From: Pseudactinotalea suaedae
GTDB lineage: Bacteria > Actinomycetota > Actinomycetes > Actinomycetales > Beutenbergiaceae
Length of the DNA: 64,000 bases
Direction of reading: 5' to 3'
Assembly: GCF_009733815.1 (NCBI RefSeq)
Contig: NZ_WNXY01000014.1
Location: forward strand, 40,460 to 104,459
In this document: one piece after another, positions 26,734 through 34,487 of the stretch
Layout: each line of letters opens with the position of its first letter
Numbering within the stretch: position 1 is the stretch's first letter
Notes under the pieces: model-generated
Seen by the model: only the letters and a program-made list of their open reading frames with translations
Told to the model about the DNA's origin: nothing
Database searches by the model: none
Made by a program: the position numbers and the translations under genes

Positions 26734-26964
26734 TTGGCGAACTACTCGGTGTTCAAGGGCGAGGACGGTGACTGGAAGGCGAAGCGCGATGATGCGTCGC
26801 GCGCATCCTCCAGCCACGGCACCCAAGCGGAGGCGGAAAAGGCCGCGAAGCGCTACTCGGGCAACTCCGGTGGCGGCGAAGTCTCGATCCATGGCCGCGA
26901 CGGCAAGGTCCGCAACAAGGACACCGTTGCTCCGGGTAACGACCCGCGCAACATTCCGGGCTGA
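26734..26964 (+). CDS. DUF2188-like small protein
   Basis: A 76-residue protein starting at a TTG with GAAGGAG 8-9 bases upstream; an in-frame GTG at 26725 lies too close to that site. The core (YSVFKGEDGDWKAKRDDASRASS, then TQAEAEKAAKRY and EVSIHGRDGKVRNKDT) fits DUF2188, a family of small proteins with a W-x-V/A-K, A-x-R-A and HGxDGxIR pattern. The biological role of the family is unknown to me. Confidence 0.72.
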   Translation: MANYSVFKGEDGDWKAKRDDASRASSSHGTQAEAEKAAKRYSGNSGGGEVSIHGRDGKVRNKDTVAPGNDPRNIPG

Positions 26965-27017
26965 TCGGTCCGGCATCGTCCCGCTCCGGAGGCCGCTTCC
27001 GCGCAGGTCGGTGACGG

Positions 27018-27269
27018 TCATGGGTTTGTCCCTTCCGGGCTGAGGGCGCGGACGACGCGGTCCATCTCGGCGGCGAACCCGGCCGTGACAGCCGTGATCG
27101 TGATGAGCACCTGTCCCGCCGGCTGCGAGCGCTGTCGGGCTTCATCGGCGAGGCAGGTGAGGTTGCGAGCGATGGCGGCCCGCTCGGAGCGCTGCACGGC
27201 TTCCTGCCGCTTCTTGGCGCGGTGTCGGCGCATGGCGCCGGGGCCTTGCTGTCCGTGGAAGATGCTCAT
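27018..27269 (-). CDS. small basic protein
   Basis: An 83-residue helical, basic protein (RRHRAKKRQEAVQRSERAAIA). The ATG at 27269 overlaps the stop of the previous gene (ATGA). It may bind nucleic acid, but no family is recognised. Confidence 0.6.
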   Translation of the reverse strand: MSIFHGQQGPGAMRRHRAKKRQEAVQRSERAAIARNLTCLADEARQRSQPAGQVLITITAVTAGFAAEMDRVVRALSPEGTNP

Positions 27270-27517
27270 CGGGGTCCTCGGGCTGTGCGGGCAGCGTGGT
27301 AGGGGCAGAGGTCGACGGCGCCGAGGTCGCCAGCGTGCCGGTTGCGCCATCCGTTGTCGGATGCGGCCCACCACGCCGCTTGGGTGACAGGGACCACGGG
27401 GACGCCGTTGGGCTCCGGGCGGACAGTCGTCGTGACCGACTCGTCGCAGCCCGGGGCGTCGCAGCGGACGGTGGCGCTGGTCGGGACAGCCTCGATCGGG
27501 CCGTCGATGGTGATCAC
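27266..27517 (-). CDS. small CxxC-type protein
   Basis: An 83-residue protein with a CDAPGCDESV motif near the N terminus and a later CPYHAART motif, together enough for one zinc site. Starts of this shape (zinc-binding, with a central WW and GWRNRHAGD) are common among small actinophage proteins upstream of replication genes. Coupled on both sides by short overlaps. Confidence 0.62.
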   Translation of the reverse strand: MITIDGPIEAVPTSATVRCDAPGCDESVTTTVRPEPNGVPVVPVTQAAWWAASDNGWRNRHAGDLGAVDLCPYHAARTARGPR

Positions 27518-27948
27518 GCCGCCACCTCCTCGGCGGGGATGAGGTGGAGGGTGATGACCCGGCAGCCGGGTGTGACTGGGCCGAGGCGGTGGTCAGGTCC
27601 GAGGACGTGCTCGGCCTTGTCGTCGGGCCAGCACCCGTGGTCGGTCAGGCCGTCGATCATCGCCTTCGTGGTCGGGTTGGCGTTGTTCGGGTCGAACGCG
27701 CGCCGTGACGGCATCGACACGTAGGCCACCACCGTCACAGGTGTCGCGAGCTCGGTCGGGACGTGCTGGTTGTTCGCGAGCGCCCATGCGAGCTTGCGGA
27801 GCCACTGGGTGCGGCGCTTGCGCTGGGCCCAGTGGACTCGGTGGTTCGCGGACATCCACGCGGCGTCCGGCACCTCCACCACGAGCACGTGAGCTCCTGG
27901 TGGGGGTGCAGGCACGCCGGGTGGTGGCGCTGGTGGGGAGTCGAACAT
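27514..27948 (-). CDS. RusA-like Holliday junction resolvase
   Basis: A 144-residue nuclease of the RusA family, which cuts four-way DNA junctions during phage recombination and packaging. The family acidic motifs are visible: DPNNANPTTKAMIDGL corresponds to the D-x-DN-x-x-K-x-x-x-D-x-L block, though Asn replaces the second Asp, and WPDDKAEHV carries the DD pair. A Pro-rich N terminus precedes the domain. The start overlaps the stop of the FtsK-gamma-like gene (ATGA). Confidence 0.8.
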   Translation of the reverse strand: MFDSPPAPPPGVPAPPPGAHVLVVEVPDAAWMSANHRVHWAQRKRRTQWLRKLAWALANNQHVPTELATPVTVVAYVSMPSRRAFDPNNANPTTKAMIDGLTDHGCWPDDKAEHVLGPDHRLGPVTPGCRVITLHLIPAEEVAA

Positions 27949-28619
27949 CAGGCGCCCTCGCCGGTTTCGGCGCGGAGACGGGCGAGCGTGGCGTCCAGGT
28001 CCGGCGGTTGCACCAGAACATCGCGGGCCTTCGTACCCTCCTGCGGACCGACGATCCCGTGTGACTCCAGTGAGTCCAGCAGCCGGCCCGCTCGAGCGAA
28101 CCCGACGCGCATCTTCCGCTGCAGCATCGACACCGAGCCGAACTGGGTCGAGATCACCAGCTCGGCGGCCTCCACGAGCAGCTCCGAATCGGTCTCGATG
28201 CGGTTCGTGGTGTCGGTGACGCCGCCGGCGACGTCGTCCTCCTCCTGGTCCTCGTCCTCGTCCTCGTCGGGGGCGGTGATGATCTCGCCGGTGTTCGGGT
28301 CGAACGTGAACTCGCCGAACCACTCCTCGAGGTCGCGCTCGAGCTCGATGGGGAGCACGTCCTTGCGGGTGCGGTGCTCCAACGCCCGACGCACGAGCCG
28401 CTCCGCCTCGTGCACGTCTTGCGGTGCGACCGCCTCGATACGCAGCACGCGGACCGTGGCCTCACGTTCACCGGTGTCGGTGCTCGTTGTGATCTTCGAG
28501 CAGTCCACGACGGCGAGCACCACGTGCCGCTCGTGCGGGTTGTTCAGCAGCGCAGCCGCGAGCGCGTACAGGCCGTTCCGGTCGGCTTCCTTGGGCAGTC
28601 CCGATGACAGCTTCGGCAT
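27948..28619 (-). CDS. protein with stand-alone FtsK-gamma domain
   Basis: A 223-residue protein. Residues about 142-205 closely follow the FtsK gamma winged helix ([20 protein letters not shown], then [17 protein letters not shown]), which reads oriented 8-base KOPS-type sites in bacterial translocases. There is no motor domain. The N-terminal part (about 1-110) has a mixed fold with AERLVRRAL, and a very acidic linker ([11 protein letters not shown]) divides the two. It lies between RusA and small phage genes, so a DNA-binding role in replication or recombination fits. Confidence 0.78.
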   Translation of the reverse strand: MPKLSSGLPKEADRNGLYALAAALLNNPHERHVVLAVVDCSKITTSTDTGEREATVRVLRIEAVAPQDVHEAERLVRRALEHRTRKDVLPIELERDLEEWFGEFTFDPNTGEIITAPDEDEDEDQEEDDVAGGVTDTTNRIETDSELLVEAAELVISTQFGSVSMLQRKMRVGFARAGRLLDSLESHGIVGPQEGTKARDVLVQPPDLDATLARLRAETGEGA

Positions 28620-28622
28620 GGC

Positions 28623-28952
28623 TCAGCGCTCCATCATGTGGTCGGTGTCCGTGAACAGGTCAGGCGGTGGTGGCGGGTTCAACACCGGGCACGTCGCGAA
28701 GTGCGGCATCCGACGCCGCTCCCCGTCGCGCAGCGGCTCGTCCTTCGTGACGACCCGGCAGTACGGGCCGGTGTGGTGAGGCATCACCGCGACGTTCGCC
28801 CGCTCGTCCTCGTCGGGGTAACGGTCCAGGTCCAGAGGCATCCGCCGCTGACCAGGGATCGTGCGAGCCCACTCGATCGGCTCACCACACCCAGGGACGC
28901 CGCCCTCAGGGCCGCCCTTCGGGTACACGCGGTCACACGTCGCACGGGTCAC
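28623..28952 (-). CDS. small Cys/His-containing phage protein
   Basis: A 109-residue protein starting at the GTG at 28952 (GTGA overlap). It has a CDRV...PGCGEPIEW segment, the LDLDRYPDEDE turn and a late HTGPYCRV...HFATCPV segment, together suitable for zinc binding. Similar small proteins are frequent in actinophages, but the role is unknown. Confidence 0.65.
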   Translation of the reverse strand: MTRATCDRVYPKGGPEGGVPGCGEPIEWARTIPGQRRMPLDLDRYPDEDERANVAVMPHHTGPYCRVVTKDEPLRDGERRRMPHFATCPVLNPPPPPDLFTDTDHMMER

Positions 28953-29248
28953 AGCCGCACCGCCTTCACGTTCACCGGCAACAGGTGCTCCTCGCACACC
29001 GCCCTGTGGAACGGGCTGGCCTCGATCCGGGCCAACACGTGCAACTGCTCCAGGAGGTGCTGCTCGCACATCAGCGCCGTCCGGCACGTATCGCCGTTGC
29101 CGCGGTGGAACATCCGGGCCAGGTACTGCGCCGGCGTCAGGCACGGCGCCGTCTTCGTCTGGTCGGTGAAGCCCTCACACGCCGGGACCCGCTCCAGGTC
29201 CACGTCGAGCACGACGTCGGTCACCTCGTCCACCGTTGGGGCGCTCAT
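28949..29248 (-). CDS. small hypothetical phage protein
   Basis: A 99-residue protein with Cys residues at about 24, 36, 55 and 61, and two CEQHLLEQL/CEEHLLP-like segments that look like an internal duplication. Coupled to both neighbours by 4-base overlaps. It lies just after the DNA methylase gene. Function unknown. Confidence 0.62.
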   Translation of the reverse strand: MSAPTVDEVTDVVLDVDLERVPACEGFTDQTKTAPCLTPAQYLARMFHRGNGDTCRTALMCEQHLLEQLHVLARIEASPFHRAVCEEHLLPVNVKAVRL

Positions 29249-30969
29249 GCCGCCGCGTCCTCACCGGTGATCGCCGCCGCGACGGTTGCGATGAGGTCAC
29301 GAGCTGCAGGCGGGGTCACAGCGTTCCCAGCGAGCTTCACCTGCTCGCGACGGTTCCCGAGCATCTGGTAGTCCGCACCGAAGGCCATCGCCTGCTTGAT
29401 CTCCGACGGCTCCAGCATCCGGAAGTACACGTCCTCGACGTCGACCGTCGGAGCCTGCGAGCGCAACACCGCCTGATGCCCAGCCGTCGTGATGGTGCGC
29501 ACCGGCTCGCCTGCTGGCGTCGTCATCTCGGCGCCGGAGCCCCGGGTGCCGTTCATGCGGGTGACAAGCGCGTAGGCCTCACGGGTCGAGAGGGTGCGCG
29601 TCGGATCCGAGGCGGGTCGGGCGTCCTCGTTCCAGGTACCGCCGGACGGGACCACCAGGGCGTGACGGTCGACCGTGGTCACCGTCGGGAGCGATCGGTC
29701 GGCGGGTGAGGCCTGGCCGTGTCCGTAGTACGGCATCACGAGTGCGTGGTGATTGCCCGACGCCGTCACCGTGGCGAGCGGGTCGTCGACGTGGCGGGCG
29801 TCAGAGCCACCGCCGCGGAGCTCGGCGATGAAGGCGAGGCCGGTCTCGTTCCGTGTCGTCATCGTGCGTGCCGCGAGCTCGGCCGACATCGCGACCTTGC
29901 CGTCGCGTCCCTCGACGGGGACCATCAGCGGTGACCAGGCCATGCCCTTCGAAATCGTCGTGTGCACGGTCTTCATGGCCTCGTCTACGGGCCATGCCCG
30001 GATGTAGCCATCGGCGCTCCCGTGACCCGGGTGGCGAGGGTTCATCGCGTCGTAGGTGTTGCCTGCGGCCTCGATCAGCAGCGGCGACCAGTACCGGTCG
30101 ATGCCAGCCTGGATCCGGAGCATCGTCTTCTCGGCGAGAGGCTTGTCCCGGTCGCCGATCCGCGTGCCCGGGTTCGACCAGTCGATGATGCTCGCGGCTG
30201 GCAGCCACCCCGGCTCGACCTTCTGGCCCTTGCAGGAGTGCTTCGGGCACCGGTAGAAGTACTGCTGCCGGTAGCGGCCCGTCGGGGTCCCTGGCTTCTT
30301 CCAGGTCTGGATCGGAGAGACGACCTCCTCGCAGCTGGGGCACCACGATGGTGGTCGCTGCATACGGTCGAAGTCCGGCGCCCGTTCGCCCGTTCGCCAG
30401 AACGAGATGTAGACCCGGTCCCGAGACTGTGGTGCCGGGAGCCCGTGAGCCTGGGCGTGCATCGAGTTCAGACTGATGATCTTGTGGTCGTATCCCATCG
30501 ACCGCATCGCGGCCAGCCACGCCTCAAACAGGCCGCCGCGGACGCCCCACTCGGAGGCCCAGTCCACGACCTCGACGACGTTCTCCACCAGGATCGCCCG
30601 GTACCCGTGTGCCTCGGTGAACCTGACGACGTCCCACATCGTTGCGCGCGAGCGCTCGGCGGCTTCGTCGGGCAGGACGTCGCCGAACAGGTCCGGCTGG
30701 CGGTGTGCCTTGCGGCCCTTCGCCCGGGAGTGGTTGGTGCACTCCGGTGAGGCCCAGAGCATGTCCGTGCGCGGGACGTACCGGGGGTCGGTCTGGGAGA
30801 TGTCGGCCTGGAGGTGGTCGGTGTCGGGGTGGTTGGCGTTGTGGGTCTCGATCGCGAGCGCCCAGTGGTTCGCTGCCAGACGGACAGAGACCCCGGGGAC
30901 GCCGGCGGCGCCGGTCGAGGAGCCACCCGCCCCGCAGAACAGGTCCGTCATGGTCAGGTTCGCGGTCAT
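29245..30969 (-). CDS. C5 cytosine DNA methyltransferase
   Basis: A 574-residue enzyme that should methylate cytosine in DNA. Motif I (DLFCGAGG, residues 9-16) binds S-adenosylmethionine; the ENV motif is at 129-131, and QSRDRVYI gives motif VIII. The usual PPCQ loop is replaced by SPECTNHS with the catalytic Cys at 77. The target-recognition half is long and includes two Cys pairs (CPSC near 224 and CPKHSC near 254), which may bind zinc. It may protect phage DNA from restriction. No restriction partner lies nearby. Confidence 0.88.
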   Translation of the reverse strand: MTANLTMTDLFCGAGGSSTGAAGVPGVSVRLAANHWALAIETHNANHPDTDHLQADISQTDPRYVPRTDMLWASPECTNHSRAKGRKAHRQPDLFGDVLPDEAAERSRATMWDVVRFTEAHGYRAILVENVVEVVDWASEWGVRGGLFEAWLAAMRSMGYDHKIISLNSMHAQAHGLPAPQSRDRVYISFWRTGERAPDFDRMQRPPSWCPSCEEVVSPIQTWKKPGTPTGRYRQQYFYRCPKHSCKGQKVEPGWLPAASIIDWSNPGTRIGDRDKPLAEKTMLRIQAGIDRYWSPLLIEAAGNTYDAMNPRHPGHGSADGYIRAWPVDEAMKTVHTTISKGMAWSPLMVPVEGRDGKVAMSAELAARTMTTRNETGLAFIAELRGGGSDARHVDDPLATVTASGNHHALVMPYYGHGQASPADRSLPTVTTVDRHALVVPSGGTWNEDARPASDPTRTLSTREAYALVTRMNGTRGSGAEMTTPAGEPVRTITTAGHQAVLRSQAPTVDVEDVYFRMLEPSEIKQAMAFGADYQMLGNRREQVKLAGNAVTPPAARDLIATVAAAITGEDAAA

Positions 30970-31202
30970 GCTGCGAGCTCCCGAGCGTGGTGGCCCCTGG
31001 AGACCACATCGCAGTTCGCCAGCAGGAACACCGCTCCCGTCGCGGACTCCCGGATATCCCAGACGGGCGCGGTAAGGACGTCCACCCCGGCACGCTCGAG
31101 CATCTCCAACAGCAGCGGCGTCGCCTCAACCACCAACTCCGTCATGGTGCGGTCCAGATCTAGGACCGGCCACTTCGCGCAGTAGACGCCGGGCAGGCTC
31201 AT
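30966..31202 (-). CDS. small hypothetical phage protein
   Basis: A 78-residue protein with a two-strand/two-helix appearance (YCAKWPVLDLD, LLLEMLERAGVDVL). It overlaps the methylase start (ATGA). No family recognised. Confidence 0.58.
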   Translation of the reverse strand: MSLPGVYCAKWPVLDLDRTMTELVVEATPLLLEMLERAGVDVLTAPVWDIRESATGAVFLLANCDVVSRGHHARELAA

Positions 31203-31420
31203 GGTCGGCCCCCAGCTGGGGAACGCTCAGAGCGGCACCATACGACCAGAGCGACCACTGCCACGGCGACGGCGAGGACGGTCCGCCCATCACCGGCCGC
31301 CGGCGGCCACGACCACACGAACGAGCAGACGATCGCGAGCTCGAGCACCGCGGCGACCAGCACCACGGCGAGCACGTGACGGGCCGCTGCCGCCCGGGAG
31401 CGCGGAAGGGATCGGGTCAC
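31199..31420 (-). CDS. small two-helix membrane protein
   Basis: A 73-residue protein starting at the GTG at 31420 (GTGA overlap), with two membrane segments (about residues 13-33 and 43-60) and Arg-rich ends. Function unknown. Confidence 0.58.
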   Translation of the reverse strand: MTRSLPRSRAAAARHVLAVVLVAAVLELAIVCSFVWSWPPAAGDGRTVLAVAVAVVALVVWCRSERSPAGGRP

Positions 31421-31758
31421 CACAGCACACCTGCCGTTGGCCGCTCGTACACCCGCACGGTCGCGTTGTGCGCTGACACGCCCGTGGACGGGATCCGCGC
31501 CGGGAAGATGCGGCCTGCGACCTGCACCTCGAGCGGGACGAGGAGGCCCTCCTTCACGGCCTTGGCGAACAGGCCACCACGGGAACGCTCAGGTACCCCG
31601 ATCTCGTCCAGCGCGCCGCGCAGGTCGTTCACCGAGACCCGCTCACCCGCGGGCACACGCGCCACCAGGTCCATGAACGCGTTAATGACCTCCGGGTCCA
31701 ACCCTGCGACGGACCGCTCCTGCCCGTCGACCTTCAGTGCCTCACCGACGACGGTCAT
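31417..31758 (-). CDS. hypothetical phage protein
   Basis: A 113-residue protein. The middle (AGLDPEVINAFMDLVARVPAGERVSVNDLRGALDEIGVP) looks helical and might be a small winged helix; RGGLFAKAVKEGLLVPL is the likely recognition region. The C terminus is beta-like. Coupled to both neighbours. Confidence 0.6.
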   Translation of the reverse strand: MTVVGEALKVDGQERSVAGLDPEVINAFMDLVARVPAGERVSVNDLRGALDEIGVPERSRGGLFAKAVKEGLLVPLEVQVAGRIFPARIPSTGVSAHNATVRVYERPTAGVLW

Positions 31759-32081
31759 GACGGGACCACCCTCAGGTGCTCGGCGCGGGCCGGTGCCCGG
31801 GATGGTCGACCCTGCGGCCAGGTGGCGGCGTCGACCTGCGCGAGCAGCCTCGTCCGGGTCGCGGTGTGCGCGGCCCGGTTCGCCTGTATGAGTGCCCGGG
31901 CGTGCTCGAGCAGCTCGGCGTCGGTCACCGCGGCGAGCGGGGTGCTGAGCAGGGAGTCCATCGCGGAGAGCACCGCGCGGTCGGCCGCCTGCATCGTCGA
32001 CGCCGTCTCGATGCCGGTGACCCAGCCCGAGACCACGCCGACCAGTGCCTGGTCGCCCCGCCCGAACCCGGCCGCGGTCAT
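31755..32081 (-). CDS. helical hypothetical phage protein
   Basis: A 108-residue, largely helical and Ala-rich protein with a basic C terminus. The start overlaps the surface protein gene stop (ATGA). No family recognised. Confidence 0.58.
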   Translation of the reverse strand: MTAAGFGRGDQALVGVVSGWVTGIETASTMQAADRAVLSAMDSLLSTPLAAVTDAELLEHARALIQANRAAHTATRTRLLAQVDAATWPQGRPSRAPARAEHLRVVPS

Positions 32082-33028
32082 CGTCGGCCTCGGATCCGGC
32101 GCACCGCGACCAAGCCAGCGCCGAGGAGGATCAGAGCCAGCCCACCGACCGCGAGTGCGGCGGAGGTGTCGCCGGCGCCGGTCTCGGCCAGCACTGGCAC
32201 GTCCGGGGTGACGACCCGCTGCGTCGTCATGTCCGGCGGCTCGACGGGTGTGGTCGGCTCCTCCGGGACCGCAGGCGGGTCCGTGGGCTCCTCTGGCGTC
32301 GTCGGGGGATCGGTCGGCGGGTTGCAGGCCAACTCCTCCTCAGCTGTCAGCGTGTCCTCGTGCGGCGTGCGCGACTCGGCCAGCTCGACCGGCTCGGTGA
32401 AGGTGCCGTCCTCGTTGCTGAACCACTCGACGGTCCACGTCTCCCACGTCACACTCGGCGCCTCGCAGTTCGGCTCGAGCGGACCGTTCGTGCGCTCCTC
32501 CTCGAACCGCTCAGGCACGAAGGGAGGCGTGCAGTCGCCGCCGTAGACGAACCGCCACGAGATCGCGACGCCGTGGTCCTCGCCATGCGTGAGGATCCCG
32601 TCGGCGATCAGATCCTCGACGTCGGCAACCTTGTAGGTGTCGACCTGGTACCAGACGCCGCACTCAACGGCGCCAGCGGGGGAGTAGGTCTGTGGCCAGG
32701 TCACGCTCTCCGGGGTGCCGCCATCGGGCAGCGCCCAGAACACCTCGACGGCGCGATCGTCGCGCGTCGCCGGCGCCCGTGAAGCGTCCGCGCGAGAGGC
32801 TGCGATGACGCCACCCAGCACGAGCAGGAACGCCACGACGATCGCGGCGACCACCCTGCCGAGCATGCGGGCCGCGGTCGGCTCGCGCTCCTCGGGGCGG
32901 GCCGCCCACATGCCGTCCATGGCGTCCTCGGCCCGACGAGCCGCCGCGGCGGCCTCCGCCTCCCGGTATATCGCCAGCTCGACCTCGCCGACATCGACGG
33001 CGCTGTCAGGGGTTTCGATGGTGCTCAT
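32078..33028 (-). CDS. predicted LAETG sortase-anchored surface protein
   Basis: A 316-residue protein whose C terminus carries a complete cell-wall sorting signal: LAETG (about residues 280-284), a hydrophobic segment and a positively charged tail (RRIRGRR). LAxTG sites are used by class E sortases of high-GC actinobacteria. Near residues 65-85 is a membrane or signal helix preceded by about 60 cytoplasmic residues. Between them is an extracellular region with five or so Cys and a Pro/Thr/Glu-rich stalk (PTDPPTTPEEP-type repeats). A prophage gene of this kind would change the lysogen surface. The function is unknown; exclusion of other phages or adhesion is conceivable. Confidence 0.75.
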   Translation of the reverse strand: MSTIETPDSAVDVGEVELAIYREAEAAAAARRAEDAMDGMWAARPEEREPTAARMLGRVVAAIVVAFLLVLGGVIAASRADASRAPATRDDRAVEVFWALPDGGTPESVTWPQTYSPAGAVECGVWYQVDTYKVADVEDLIADGILTHGEDHGVAISWRFVYGGDCTPPFVPERFEEERTNGPLEPNCEAPSVTWETWTVEWFSNEDGTFTEPVELAESRTPHEDTLTAEEELACNPPTDPPTTPEEPTDPPAVPEEPTTPVEPPDMTTQRVVTPDVPVLAETGAGDTSAALAVGGLALILLGAGLVAVRRIRGRR

Positions 33029-33102
33029 TGCTATCGTTCTCCTAGGTCGGTGGCGGCCCCGGTCTTGTCCGGATGGGGGCCGCCGCTTTCTTGTGTGAGT
33101 GG

Positions 33103-33318
33103 TCAGGCCGACCTGCGGCCCTGCGGGGCATCCATGAGCCCGAGCGCGAGACGGCGAGCGCGGATCCGGTCTGCCAGCTCCTCGCGAGAGGGACCCGTCG
33201 GTGTCCATGCGCGGTCCACTGCCTCAGCCAGCGGGAGCGAGTCGAGCTGCTCGTACCCAGCCGCGAGCGCAGCTCCAGCCGCGGCGACCGCCTGGGCGCG
33301 CGTGACCTGTGTACTCAT
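33103..33318 (-). CDS. small helical phage protein
   Basis: A 71-residue protein starting at the ATG at 33318, which overlaps the stop of the HTH gene (ATGA). Ala-rich N-terminal helix and a basic helix (ADRIRARRLALGL). No family recognised. It belongs to the transcript that starts in the operator region. Confidence 0.6.
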   Translation of the reverse strand: MSTQVTRAQAVAAAGAALAAGYEQLDSLPLAEAVDRAWTPTGPSREELADRIRARRLALGLMDAPQGRRSA

Positions 33319-33626
33319 CACGCTGCCCGCACTGGCGTGCGTCGCTTGACTGACTGTCCGGTAGCAGTGGACTCGGAGCGCACGAAGAGAGTGCCTGGCA
33401 GCACGCGCAGGGCCTCCTCAATGCGGGAGCCAACTTCGCTCGTGCAGCTGTTCTTCTCGCCCTGCAGGAGAGCGTGGATGAACTGTCGCGAGCAGCCGAC
33501 ATACCGGCCGAGACGGGCTTGTGAGAAGTCGCTGGCGCGCATGTAGTCAGCGAGAAGGTTGCGGTCGCGCAGTCGCATCCACTTTCCCTTCGATCGACGT
33601 CGACGCCGAATGGCGATGGGACTCAT
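33318..33626 (-). CDS. Cro-like HTH regulator
   Basis: A 102-residue protein starting at the ATG at 33626 after GGAGG. Residues about 20-70 form an XRE/Cro-type helix-turn-helix (LADYMRASDFSQARLGRYVGCSRQFIHALLQG). It is transcribed leftwards, away from the repressor-like gene on the other side of the operator region, as Cro is in lambda-like switches. It heads the early minus-strand transcript. Confidence 0.8.
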   Translation of the reverse strand: MSPIAIRRRRRSKGKWMRLRDRNLLADYMRASDFSQARLGRYVGCSRQFIHALLQGEKNSCTSEVGSRIEEALRVLPGTLFVRSESTATGQSVKRRTPVRAA

Positions 33627-33856
33627 CAAAGCCTCCGATTGACTGGTTGTCAAGCATCGTGGGACACAACGTCCCACACTGGTTGACATGCTGTCAACCC
33701 CTGACGCTCCACATTTGTGGTGCGGTGGGGCCAAAGTCGCCACGCGCAGCGCATGCCCTGGTTGACGCGAATACGGCGTGCCAGCCCTACCCTTGGTTGA
33801 CACCTCGGTCTCGCACCGCTTGACCGCGACGATCCGACCCTCAGAGAGTTCACCGC
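33627..33856. promoter_or_regulatory. divergent promoter/operator region of the lysogeny switch
   Basis: This 230-base gap separates two divergent HTH genes. It holds several copies of a GGTTGAC-type half site: a perfect palindrome at 33681-33699, a TTGAC...GTCAA dyad at 33639-33653, and single copies at 33760-33766 and 33795-33801. A separate GTGGGAC/GTCCCAC dyad lies at 33659-33677. TTGACA hexamers within the half sites could also serve as -35 elements, so binding would block polymerase. Confidence 0.78.
33681..33699. promoter_or_regulatory. operator palindrome
   Basis: GGTTGACATGCTGTCAACC is a perfect palindrome with 8-base arms and a 3-base spacer. It is the best-conserved of several GGTTGAC sites in the switch region and the strongest candidate for binding by the phage repressor. 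Confidence 0.75.
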
Positions 33857-34465
33857 GTGCACGCATACCGGCGCCTCATTCAGGCGGAGATGGACAAGCG
33901 AAGCTGGACCGCAGCTGAGCTCGTCCGTCACTCCGGGCTCACCAAGCAGACGGTGAGCAACGTCCTCTCCGACGGTCGAGAACAGCTGATGCAGCGACCC
34001 AAGGACTCAACCATCGCGGGCTTGGCGAAGGCGTTCGGCATCACGCCGGACGTGATCCTGTCCGCGGTCGCTGAGGCCATGGGCTTGCCGGCGGGGGAGC
34101 GGGTCGTCGTCTACGACGCCGACCAGATCTCTGACGAGGAGTTGTTGCGCGTGCTCGCCCAGCGGTTGCGAGGACGAGAGGACGGTGAGGGGCATGAAAA
34201 GCGTCCCGCCCCCATGAATCAAGGGCCGCAAGGCCCGCACCTAACGGTGGTGCCGGAGCCCGGGCCTGACGCTGGCGATTCAGGCCCGGGTGTGCAAACG
34301 GCGCGCGACGACATCACGTTCAAGCACCCACCCGAGACGCAGTGGACCGACGGCGTCCAGCGCAACCTCGATGAGCTCGCCGCCCGCGAGGGCGACGCAG
34401 ACAACCCGCCCGACACAACGACGGGCGAGCACAACCAAGATCCGGGCGGGAACGACCCCGCCTGA
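33857..34465 (+). CDS. XRE-family repressor (immunity)
   Basis: A 202-residue regulator. Residues about 3-65 form an XRE helix-turn-helix (RLIQAEMDKRSWTAAELVRHSGLTKQTVSNVL-type, then LAKAFGITPDVIL). The rest is Pro/Gly/Asp rich and probably disordered. It starts with GTG without a clear ribosome binding site and may be translated from a leaderless or short-leader transcript. Place and orientation suggest the prophage repressor that maintains lysogeny. Confidence 0.8.
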   Translation: MHAYRRLIQAEMDKRSWTAAELVRHSGLTKQTVSNVLSDGREQLMQRPKDSTIAGLAKAFGITPDVILSAVAEAMGLPAGERVVVYDADQISDEELLRVLAQRLRGREDGEGHEKRPAPMNQGPQGPHLTVVPEPGPDAGDSGPGVQTARDDITFKHPPETQWTDGVQRNLDELAAREGDADNPPDTTTGEHNQDPGGNDPA

Positions 34466-34487
34466 TCACACAACGCAGGGGGCAACA

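Noticed and set aside
25549..27021. 490-codon minus-strand frame over the three plus-strand cargo genes
   Set aside because: No domain and no plausible start signal. The plus-strand frames have a ribosome binding site (26734) or a recognisable family (DUF2188), so they are preferred.
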